DNA of 52,480 bases from an uncultured Mycoplasmatota bacterium (lineage in GTDB: Bacteria > Bacillota_I > Bacilli_A > RF39 > UBA660): contig CAOKNI010000005.1 in assembly GCA_948470005.1 (NCBI GenBank), positions 1 to 52,480 of the forward strand. The letters run 5' to 3'. Shown here piece after piece: positions 8,262 to 15,665 of this stretch. Within the stretch, counting starts at the first letter, position 1. Each line of letters begins with the position of its first letter. A program made the translations under genes and the position numbers. The notes beneath the pieces were generated by a model. The model had not been told where the DNA came from and did not search any database. It was given only the letters and a program-made list of their open reading frames with translations.

Positions 8262-9224
8262 TCATTTTAATAAATATGGTCTATGAATTGATGAATCATA
8301 TATAAATTCATTATAAGTAAATATATCCATTCCATTACATTCATATTCACTTAATTTATTATTTAAACCATTATTTGATAATATATTATTTACGATTAAG
8401 TATTTAATACACTCATCAACTTCCTTTTCAATATATAACTGATTATGAATTTTTTTTAAATCTTGCTTTATCATTTTAAAAAATGTTTTTTCATTGTGAA
8501 CATTCTCGGGAAATCTAAATCCATCTTCTGTAAGCGGAAATCCTATTATCGAATCCAAATAAATATGTTTATCTAGTTGTTTTTTTATTCTTTTTGCTTC
8601 TTTATTATTATCATCATATAATTCTTCAATTTTATCATTTAACACATAATCTACTATTTTCTTACTATGTTTACCAGTTTTTATTTCCTTATAATCAAAA
8701 CCTGTTTTAGTAGAAAACATTAGTACATCGCCACATTTTAAATTAAACATTGACATGTCACATGCAATACAATAAGTATGTCTGTTTATATAATCTTTTT
8801 TAATTATTTCAAAATAATATTTTATGTTTTCATAATTATAGTTACTATTAATCTGATAATTGTCAATCAATTGATTAAATGTCGTGCAACTATCAAAACA
8901 ACAATATTTTATAATTAAATCATCAATTAATAATTTATACAGGTCAATTAAATTTTTATATTTAATTATAATAAATTTAGTATCAATTATATATTCATTA
9001 TATGTGATTTTTATACTTTTTTCTAGTTTCATATTCTTAATTAACTGTAAATATAAATTAATTAATTCATTAATTTCATATTGTATATCCATAATTTTTT
9101 TACTAGTTCTTTTCTTGAAATGAATATATCTATACATCTTAAAATATTTTATATAATCCTTATTAATTTTTTTTAATATTTTATTATAAGTTCTTCTATC
9201 ATTTAAATGTTCTATATTAATCAC
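8262..9224 (-). CDS. hypothetical protein with a PD-(D/E)XK nuclease-like motif
   Basis: The product is about 320 residues, rich in Ile, Lys, Asn and Tyr. An N-terminal helical half precedes a central segment, CGDVLMFSTKTGFDYKEIKTG (about residues 168-190). Its Asp, then about 14 residues, then Glu-x-Lys match the core of PD-(D/E)XK nucleases. The C-terminal half is again helical. I do not recognise a named family. The annotated GTG start at 9222-9224 is itself part of the ribosome-binding site AGAGGTG. The codons at proper spacing after it are ATT AAT ATA, so initiation may occur at AUA. It sits beside an AbiEii relic, which suggests a small defence or mobile cargo island, but this is inference. 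Confidence 0.5.
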   Translation of the reverse strand: MINIEHLNDRRTYNKILKKINKDYIKYFKMYRYIHFKKRTSKKIMDIQYEINELINLYLQLIKNMKLEKSIKITYNEYIIDTKFIIIKYKNLIDLYKLLIDDLIIKYCCFDSCTTFNQLIDNYQINSNYNYENIKYYFEIIKKDYINRHTYCIACDMSMFNLKCGDVLMFSTKTGFDYKEIKTGKHSKKIVDYVLNDKIEELYDDNNKEAKRIKKQLDKHIYLDSIIGFPLTEDGFRFPENVHNEKTFFKMIKQDLKKIHNQLYIEKEVDECIKYLIVNNILSNNGLNNKLSEYECNGMDIFTYNEFIYDSSIHRPYLLK

Positions 9225-9377
9225 CTCTGCTGTAATTAAAAAGCTTGTATCATAATTCCATCAAATATAATTTTAATGAATTTTATATTATTTTAATATT
9301 TATTTCTTTTAAATAATAATTCCTATAATTTTTATCAGATAATTTCTTTTATAAAATTAAATATTTCTAGAATATTA

Positions 9378-9580
9378 TCTGTGGACTCTCTCTTTAAAAG
9401 TATTCTTAATAGTTTTTCTAAAATAATCTTTAGCTATATTATCAAAATCTTTTGTTTAGATTAAATATATATCATAAAAATCTTTTTTTAATATTACTTA
9501 TGCTCTACTTAGTATTGTTTCTAACTTTTCAGCTAACACAGTTTCTATATTATAAGCATTTACAAGTTAACCATTTTTTA
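9378..9580 (-). pseudogene. relic of an AbiEii-type nucleotidyltransferase toxin gene
   Basis: The complement strand, in one frame, reads NAYNIETVLAEKLETILSRA, stop, then KKDFYDIYLI, stop, then DYFRKTIKNTFKERV. These phrases are characteristic of the C-terminal half of AbiEii/AbiGii-type nucleotidyltransferases (type IV toxin-antitoxin and abortive infection). The nucleotidyl-transfer GS...D half is missing, and at least two in-frame stops interrupt the rest. Some weak coding-like text continues toward 9670. No AbiEi-like antitoxin gene was seen. Confidence 0.7.
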
Positions 9581-9676
9581 CTAGCATTTGACATAATTTT
9601 TAATTAATTTTTGGTAATAGCATTCTTAATATTACTTGTTATCTCTTGAAATAATTTAGAATAAAACCTCCTTTTT

Positions 9677-9704
9677 GAATTGGTCAGACGTGTCTGACCA
9701 ATTC
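9677..9704. repeat. 13-bp-arm palindrome
   Basis: GAATTGGTCAGAC (9677-9689) and GTCTGACCAATTC (9692-9704) are perfect inverted repeats separated by only GT. There is no downstream U-tract on either strand. On the complement strand the stem is followed by AAAAAGGAGG, a ribosome-binding-site-like sequence leading into the AbiEii relic. It may be an operator or a translational control hairpin. Confidence 0.7.
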
Positions 9705-9923
9705 ATTAAACATAATATTAAATTGTATTTTAAATTCTTTGCATATATAATTTTGTGCAGATAATATTGCACTTTTATAGATTAAAAATTTAAATCTCTT
9801 ATATTATAACATTGATTATGTGCTATTTATACTATTTTAGGTGGCATTTTTATTAAACTTTTTTAATCAAAATTAACACTTTTTAAACTCTTTTATATAA
9901 ATCTTAATCATTTTTAATTAATA

Positions 9924-10027
9924 ATAACAAAAATGGAGCCTTTCGGCTCCTTCAGGGGGTTTTGGTTGACTCACTTTCACATTAAGTCGTAAAAGTGACA
10001 TCGGACATGATCTTTGTTTATCATGTC
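9924..10027 (-). ncRNA. candidate ~100-nt small RNA
   Basis: A near-consensus promoter on the complement strand (10034-10062) would start transcription at about 10027, exactly where a perfect 8-bp hairpin begins (GACATGAT/ATCATGTC, 10004-10027). A second stem pairs TCACTTT with AAAGTGA (9971-9998). An unpaired stretch with ACCCCCTGAA follows, and then GGAGCC-GAAA-GGCTCC (9935-9950) with a following ATTTTTG, a terminator with a GNRA tetraloop. The C-run could pair with G-rich ribosome-binding sites, as in RoxS/RsaE-type regulators. No Rfam family was recognised. The alternative is the end of a degraded insertion sequence. The terminator also serves recG. Confidence 0.5.
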
Positions 10028-10033
10028 ATATTA

Positions 10034-10062
10034 ATGATATTATGTTTTTCGGTTTTTGTCAA
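10034..10062 (-). promoter_or_regulatory. promoter of the candidate small RNA
   Basis: On the complement strand TTGACA (10057-10062) and TATCAT (10034-10039) are separated by exactly 17 bp. This is the best -35 match in the window. It lies just past the recG stop and does not face a protein gene. Confidence 0.6.
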
Positions 10063-10096
10063 TTAGATTTAAGCAATTTGTTTTTTATTATACGCT

Positions 10097-12082
10097 TTAG
10101 TTTAATTTATCTAAATTTTTAATGATTTGGTAATAAGATAAATTATTTTTATAAGCTCCACTTTTTATATATTCTTCACTATCTTTTTTAGCTTGAAGCA
10201 TGATTTTTAAATCTGTTTTTAAATTAGCTAATTTAAATGTTTTAACACCACTTTGGCGAATGCCAAATAAGTCTCCCTCACCTCGAAGTTCTAAATCCCG
10301 CTCAGAAATATAAAAGCCATCATTACTCTCTTCTAATACTTTTAAGCGTTCTTTTTCTTTATCACTTATTAAATAACAAAAACTGGCAAAAGAATTTCTG
10401 CCAACCCGGCCTCGTAACTGATGGAGGGTAGCAAGTCCAAAACGGTCGGCATCAAATATTACCATAATCGTGGCATTTTTAATATCAACACCAACTTCAA
10501 TAACCGTTGTTGATATTAAAATTTTGGTTTCGTTTTTTTTGAAACGTTCCATTATAGAATCTTTTTCCCTTTGTTTTAATTTGCCATGAAGTATTTCAAT
10601 TGGTACCTTATCTTGATAGGCCATGCTAAACTTTTCTTTTAGTGTTTCCACGCTTTTTAAATCTAATTCTTCATTATCGTCAATAAGACTGGCAACAACA
10701 TATATCTGGTGATTATTTTTTATCTCTTCTAAAATATGGCTGAGTACTTCTTTTAATTCACTATATTTTTTTACTTTAGTAATTATTTCTTTACGGCCAC
10801 TTGGTTTAGTTGTTAATGCAGATACATCTAAATCTCCATAAATGGTTAGAGCATAACTTCGCGGAATTGGAGTAGCACTCATGTATAAGGCATCTGGAAC
10901 ATCGCCTTTACTTTTTAAAGTTTCCCGCTGCTTTACTCCAAAACGGTGTTGCTCATCAGTAATAGTGAGTCCTAAACGATAAAATTTAACATCCTCTTCA
11001 ATAATAGCGTGTGTTCCTATTAAAATATCGATATTGCCATTTAGTAATTGTTCACGAACATGATCCTTCTCCTTCTTAGTCATACTGCCAACTAAGATTT
11101 CAATATTTAGTTTAAAGTTTTTAAAATATTCACACGCACTTATAAAATGTTGTCTAGCAAGAACTTCAGTCGGGGCCATGAGAACACTTTGATAACCCGA
11201 TAAAAACGATGCATACATAGCAATAAAACTAATTATGGTCTTACCACTTCCAACATCTCCTAGTACTAATCTATTCATTTTTTTAGAGCTTTTTAAGTCT
11301 TTTAAAATTAAAGCGATTGCCTCTTCTTGACTGTCTGTGAGTTTAAAAGGAAGACTGTTAATAAATTTTGCAATATCTTCGGGCTTAAAAATTTTAGGTT
11401 CTTTTTCTTGGATGGCATTATTTCCTTTCATATAATTAATTTTAAACATAAAAAGAAATAACTCTTCATATTTTAAATAGAGTGTAGCGGCCTTTACTTC
11501 TTCAAAGTTGTGAGGTTCATGTATCATTCTTAAAGCTTGCCTTTTGCTAATAAGATTGTATTTGTTTACAAATTCATCAGGTAAGTAATTAGATATTTTG
11601 GAAGCATCATTTAAAGCATTATCAATTACTTTTTTTAAGTCACTCATTTTTAAATCTTTTTTGGTATGATATATAGGAATTATTTCTTTTTTTGTTAAAG
11701 GCGTTAGTTTAATATCATCACAAATAAAGGTATTTCTTTTTTCGTCAAAGCGACCAATTATAGTTATAGTTTTTCCAAGTGTTATGTGAGGTTTTAAAAA
11801 AGCTCGATTAAAAATTACCGCATACATTGTCTTATTATTGTGATTGCAACGAAATTGAAGCTTGTTAAAATTTTTGCGAATGAAAGATGTAGTCGGGGTA
11901 GTTTCAACTAAAACATTAATAGCAACTTTTTCTCCTGTATAAAATTCATCTAAATTTATAGGTTCAAAAACATCATAACGATAAGGATAAAACTCTAGTA
12001 AGTCTTCTAATTTATAAATATTTAATGTATGCAAGTTTTGCAACATTTTAGGTCCAACACCTTTTATATCTTGTAATTCCAT
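10097..12082 (-). CDS. recG: ATP-dependent DNA helicase RecG
   Basis: The product has 661 residues, close to the usual ~680. An N-terminal helix-hairpin wedge region begins DIKGVGPKMLQNL and includes the OB-fold that grips the branch point. A superfamily 2 helicase core follows, with LGDVGSGKT (Walker A, near residue 275), the Walker B variant TDEQHRFG (near 375), YMSATPIPRS, and the C-terminal helicase motif QLRGRVGR. RecG remodels stalled forks and Holliday junctions. It has its own extended -10 element (TGCTATAAT, complement of 12100-12108) and follows the terminator of the upstream gene. The stop is followed by the small-RNA locus and its hairpin terminator. Confidence 0.97.
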   Translation of the reverse strand: MELQDIKGVGPKMLQNLHTLNIYKLEDLLEFYPYRYDVFEPINLDEFYTGEKVAINVLVETTPTTSFIRKNFNKLQFRCNHNNKTMYAVIFNRAFLKPHITLGKTITIIGRFDEKRNTFICDDIKLTPLTKKEIIPIYHTKKDLKMSDLKKVIDNALNDASKISNYLPDEFVNKYNLISKRQALRMIHEPHNFEEVKAATLYLKYEELFLFMFKINYMKGNNAIQEKEPKIFKPEDIAKFINSLPFKLTDSQEEAIALILKDLKSSKKMNRLVLGDVGSGKTIISFIAMYASFLSGYQSVLMAPTEVLARQHFISACEYFKNFKLNIEILVGSMTKKEKDHVREQLLNGNIDILIGTHAIIEEDVKFYRLGLTITDEQHRFGVKQRETLKSKGDVPDALYMSATPIPRSYALTIYGDLDVSALTTKPSGRKEIITKVKKYSELKEVLSHILEEIKNNHQIYVVASLIDDNEELDLKSVETLKEKFSMAYQDKVPIEILHGKLKQREKDSIMERFKKNETKILISTTVIEVGVDIKNATIMVIFDADRFGLATLHQLRGRVGRNSFASFCYLISDKEKERLKVLEESNDGFYISERDLELRGEGDLFGIRQSGVKTFKLANLKTDLKIMLQAKKDSEEYIKSGAYKNNLSYYQIIKNLDKLN

Positions 12083-12099
12083 TTTTAGCCACCATTAAT

Positions 12100-12108
12100 A
12101 TTATAGCA
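12100..12108 (-). promoter_or_regulatory. extended -10 promoter of recG
   Basis: The complement reads TGCTATAAT, a perfect TGN-TATAAT extended -10. There is no convincing -35. It lies 18 bp before the recG ATG. Confidence 0.5.
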
Positions 12109-12110
12109 TT

Positions 12111-12147
12111 TAAAAAGAAGATTAGCTATTTCTTGTTTTTAATCTTC
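12111..12147 (-). terminator. terminator overlapping the end of the Big2/cadherin-like gene
   Basis: GAAGATTA and TAATCTTC (12140-12147 and 12117-12124) form an 8-bp stem followed on the complement by TTTTTAAA. The 5-prime arm lies within the last codons of the gene ending at 12126. Confidence 0.7.
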
Positions 12148-13658
12148 CTCTTTTTCTTTTTATCGTCTTCAAATAAGTCGTATACTTCTTCAGAATCATC
12201 TAATACTTTTTTTATTTCATTATTTGGGTCAGACACTTGAACTTCTTTAATATTTATTGGTTCTTCTTTCGTATTCTCCTTACTTTTTTTAGCTTTCTTT
12301 TTAGCTTTAACTTCTTCTTTTTCTGCTTTAGCTTCCGCTTCTTTTTTTTCATTAGCAGTAATTTTCTTAACTTCTTCAACCACATCATTTAACTTTCTTG
12401 TTGCTTCAATTTTGGCTTCTTGTTTTTCTAAGAAATTATTTATTTTGCGTTGTTTTTTACGAATACTATGTAATAAGCAGAATATCAAGATAAACATGAT
12501 AAATAAAGCACCGGCAAAAGCAATGATTATATAAGTATAATTATTAAGGGTGTCATTTATTTCATTAATATAAGCTTCATCATATTGCACAGCGGTATTA
12601 TTAACCGGGTCATATAAATAAAAAGAAGTTTTACCATCAACTAAACTTTTAGCACTTATAACAACAAGTTCACTTTTAGCATTATATTTATAAGCTGCAA
12701 ATTCTTCATTATTTATTTTAATAGTAGTCTTTGTTAAATCTAAATCTTTTGCAAATGTCGTAGGTATTAAAAGAAGATTATTTAGCTTCATTTCGTTATA
12801 AGCATCATATTTACCAGCACTATAGGAATAAAGTGCAATCTCACCTAAGGCATCTTTTAAACCTACTAAGACTAAATCCGCAACTCTGTTTTCAAATGCT
12901 GGTATTTCATAACCATTAATTGTGATTTTAGATTCTGTAAATCCCTCAGGTGTAGGCAAATTTTCTTTAATTTTAACAAGGGAATATTCTTTATTATCAA
13001 GATTAACCATTATCGGATTATTATCTTTTACTTCGACATTAATAGTATATATTTTTTCTAAACCTGTTTCAGATTTTACAACTACATTAACAATGTTAAT
13101 GCCACTTGTAACTTCAATTTCGCCCATTCCTTTGATACTGGCATGAGATTCATTTGGTGATGCTTTAACATTAATTTTTTTAGTCTCTTCGGGAACGACA
13201 ACATTATAAGCTTGAATGTCTTTACTGAATTCTGGAGTTATATCAAATCCTTCAATGCTTAGACTTTTTAAGTTATTATCATTAGATTTTTCTCGAGGTA
13301 AAGAGACAGTTATGCGAATTGTTTTAGTAGGCAAGCTAACATAATTACCATCAGAATCACTAACTCCGCTTGGCGTTACTGTAATAGTTGCTGAGCCAAC
13401 ACTTAAAGCGCTTAACCTAACACTATAACGATTATTTTCAATCCAAACACGATCTTCACTTACAGATACTACAGAAGGATTAGAAGAGGTTATATTAAAT
13501 CTTCCTGTAACATCATTCCCACTTATAGTAAGATAGGTACTATTACCTCTTGTAATATTAGAATATGCACTAATATTATAACTTGCAGCATGCACATTAA
13601 TGATACCTAAAAATAATGTAATTAATATACTTGCTAAAATAGATATTTTCTTTTTCAT
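12126..13658 (-). CDS. membrane-anchored Big2/cadherin-like domain protein with a charged cytoplasmic tail
   Basis: This 510-residue protein has a signal peptide (residues 1-24, ending VHA) and an N-terminal bacterial Ig-like domain (SNPSVVSVSEDRVWI..LSALSVGSATITVTP). A cadherin-like beta-sandwich domain follows (LKSLSIEGFDITPEFSKDIQAYNVVVPEE...YTINVEV, residues ~130-215), then an extracellular region, a single membrane segment near residue 385, and about 110 residues of Lys/Glu-rich, probably coiled-coil cytoplasmic tail ending KKKKRKIKNKK. It starts 3 bp after the stop of the glucosaminidase-dockerin gene, with the ribosome-binding site AAAGGA inside that gene's last codons, so the two are translationally coupled. 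That coupling suggests it anchors or positions its secreted neighbour. A true cohesin fold is not evident. Confidence 0.8.
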   Translation of the reverse strand: MKKKISILASILITLFLGIINVHAASYNISAYSNITRGNSTYLTISGNDVTGRFNITSSNPSVVSVSEDRVWIENNRYSVRLSALSVGSATITVTPSGVSDSDGNYVSLPTKTIRITVSLPREKSNDNNLKSLSIEGFDITPEFSKDIQAYNVVVPEETKKINVKASPNESHASIKGMGEIEVTSGINIVNVVVKSETGLEKIYTINVEVKDNNPIMVNLDNKEYSLVKIKENLPTPEGFTESKITINGYEIPAFENRVADLVLVGLKDALGEIALYSYSAGKYDAYNEMKLNNLLLIPTTFAKDLDLTKTTIKINNEEFAAYKYNAKSELVVISAKSLVDGKTSFYLYDPVNNTAVQYDEAYINEINDTLNNYTYIIIAFAGALFIMFILIFCLLHSIRKKQRKINNFLEKQEAKIEATRKLNDVVEEVKKITANEKKEAEAKAEKEEVKAKKKAKKSKENTKEEPINIKEVQVSDPNNEIKKVLDDSEEVYDLFEDDKKKKRKIKNKK

Positions 13659-13661
13659 AAT

Positions 13662-15500
13662 TTATCCTTTCATAATACTATTTTTAATTTTAACGTAATC
13701 AGGAGCACCTATTTTACCATTATTATCAATATCGGCAGCAAGGCTTTCAGCAATATTTAAATCACTTCGCTTTTTTTCCATAATATAATTTTTAATTTTA
13801 ACATAATCTGTGGCACCTATTTTACCATCACCATCAACATCCCCAGCGACAACTATAGTATAAGTTAATGCCTCATCACCAAGCTTGATAGTGATTTTTT
13901 GGCCGGTTTTAATAATATCAGAATCTTTAGCATCTTTTATTTCAACTTTATAATCTTTTAGCGTGTTTTTTATTTTAGAAACTTTAGTCTTAAGGCCTAA
14001 GCCTAGAAGACAATCATTTTTAACTGATGCATTTAACTTTTGTAAAACTTCTTTTTTATCTAGTTTCGGCTTTTCTGGTTCTACAGGTGTAGTCATATTA
14101 TTATCATCATTATTTTCTTTATCATCAGGTTTTTCGTTTTCTTGAGGTTTGTTAGGATCAACAATTACAGTATCAGATCCACCACTTGCCCAAACAAGAC
14201 CAGCTAAAGCTGGATTAGATGCACTAGAACTAGCTCCAATATTGAAAAAATTATATAAATTTTTATAAGTAATATTATTATAAGTAAATTCTTTACCATT
14301 TGTGGTATTACTAACTGTACGGCCAGATTCTTGAATAGCAAGACTCGCAAGATAAACGGAGCTTATTTTAGCTTCTTCGCCTGCTTCTTTAAAGATACTA
14401 GCATAAGTCATATTATCTATTAAGGAATATCCTTCCATAAATGTTCCTTTTAAGATAGAAGATATTACTTTTTCACTATATTTACTATTACCAAGATTTT
14501 CAAACATTAAAATACGTTCTTCAGTTAAAAAATTTCTGGGGTCAAGATAAAAAGCAACAGTTTCTAAGTTAGCAATATACCAACCACTTTCTGTTTGACA
14601 GTAGCCATTTTTGTATTTTCCACCATAAATATTAATACAAGTAGAACTACTAGTTTTTTCATAATAGGCTGTGCCTTGAATAGAACTTACTCTTTGTTCT
14701 CTTTTAACAGATTTAGTAAAATCAAGATTGGTTATCAAAGACTTAAATTTCCATTTAGGATACTTTTCATGAAGTAATCTTAATTTGCATTTATAACTTT
14801 CAGGAAACTTTTCCTGATCTAATAAAGCTTCAAATTCTTTATCTTTTACTTTACTTTCGCAAGTAGTATTAGCAGCACTATTAGGTAAACTTGTCGCATC
14901 GGGCATGTCTAAAAAAATGGGAATAGTAAACTGTAAGGGTAAGGATAAAAGATTATTTTCTAAATAACTATTATAACTTGTTTTTGCTTCGCTATAAGGA
15001 GCGGCTAAGTTAGCCATGTACTGATGATTATAAACATTATATGCACCATCTGGATTAACATTAAATTTTTTTAAATAAGAAGTAAATTGTCCTTTACTTA
15101 TATAAGAATTAGAAATAAATTTAGCCCCACCAATTATAGCTTTTTTAGGACTAGTCCAAGGTCTTTCATAAATATCAGCAGAAGTATCACTATTATCTTT
15201 AATACTTGCATAAGAGGCACAAATATAACCACTTTTATTTTCATAATTGATTTCATACCATCCAGATTTACAATCGCCATTGTTAGCTTCATCCGCATGA
15301 ATTTTTTCTGTTTTTAAAGAAAAGACGCTATTAACTTTTCCTAAATCAATTTTTTCATATTTAGTACTAGGACCAGTTCTAATATTAGCATTAGTATTTA
15401 TAATTATATATTTAGTTATATCTTCAGCAAAAACATTTAAGCTAAATCCCAAGCATATAAATACTGTAAATAAAAATAATTTTAACTTACTTCGCTTCAT
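13662..15500 (-). CDS. secreted SH3-glucosaminidase-dockerin protein with a circularly permuted catalytic domain
   Basis: The protein has 612 residues: a signal peptide (1-25), a bacterial SH3 domain (~27-95), an endo-beta-N-acetylglucosaminidase domain, an acidic linker, a small X-like module, and a dockerin I domain (~550-612) with two calcium loops (DVDGDGKIGATD and DIDNNGKIGAPD). The catalytic segment (LHEKYPKWKF..FYLDPRNFL..LAIQESGR..NFFNIGA..GLVWASGG, residues ~238-440, likely catalytic Glu391) lies after the segment that normally follows it (RPWTSPKKAIIGGAKFI..GQFTSYLKKFNV..YNHQYMANL, residues ~112-205). The domain is therefore permuted. It should cleave peptidoglycan glycan strands and may dock to a cohesin-bearing surface partner. 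A divergent promoter is shared with the LCP gene region. Confidence 0.88.
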   Translation of the reverse strand: MKRSKLKLFLFTVFICLGFSLNVFAEDITKYIIINTNANIRTGPSTKYEKIDLGKVNSVFSLKTEKIHADEANNGDCKSGWYEINYENKSGYICASYASIKDNSDTSADIYERPWTSPKKAIIGGAKFISNSYISKGQFTSYLKKFNVNPDGAYNVYNHQYMANLAAPYSEAKTSYNSYLENNLLSLPLQFTIPIFLDMPDATSLPNSAANTTCESKVKDKEFEALLDQEKFPESYKCKLRLLHEKYPKWKFKSLITNLDFTKSVKREQRVSSIQGTAYYEKTSSSTCINIYGGKYKNGYCQTESGWYIANLETVAFYLDPRNFLTEERILMFENLGNSKYSEKVISSILKGTFMEGYSLIDNMTYASIFKEAGEEAKISSVYLASLAIQESGRTVSNTTNGKEFTYNNITYKNLYNFFNIGASSSASNPALAGLVWASGGSDTVIVDPNKPQENEKPDDKENNDDNNMTTPVEPEKPKLDKKEVLQKLNASVKNDCLLGLGLKTKVSKIKNTLKDYKVEIKDAKDSDIIKTGQKITIKLGDEALTYTIVVAGDVDGDGKIGATDYVKIKNYIMEKKRSDLNIAESLAADIDNNGKIGAPDYVKIKNSIMKG

Positions 15501-15524
15501 ATTTACTCCTATCTATTCATAATA

Positions 15525-15553
15525 ATTATATAATATAAACCATAGATACTCAA
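15525..15553 (-). promoter_or_regulatory. promoter of the glucosaminidase-dockerin operon
   Basis: The complement strand has TTGAGT (15548-15553), a 17-bp spacer, and TATAAT (15525-15530), 25 bp before the ATG. Confidence 0.65.
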
Positions 15554-15602
15554 TCTACTCCAAAGGTTTAAATGTAAATTGTTTGTAAAGGTAATAAAAT
15601 AA

Positions 15603-15631
15603 TTGAAAGAATGAATAATATATTATATAAT
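15603..15631 (+). promoter_or_regulatory. promoter of the LCP gene
   Basis: TTGAAA (15603-15608), a 17-bp spacer, and TATAAT (15626-15631) stand 35 bp before the ATG. It diverges from the glucosaminidase operon promoter. Confidence 0.7.
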
Positions 15632-15665
15632 AGTAAAGAGAAATTATTAAAGATAGGGTTGAATT

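Noticed and set aside
12126..13658. Cohesin domain in the protein next to the dockerin gene
   Set aside because: The N-terminal fold reads as a Big2-type Ig domain and a cadherin-like domain. Cohesin landmarks were not visible, so only a speculative partner role is stated.
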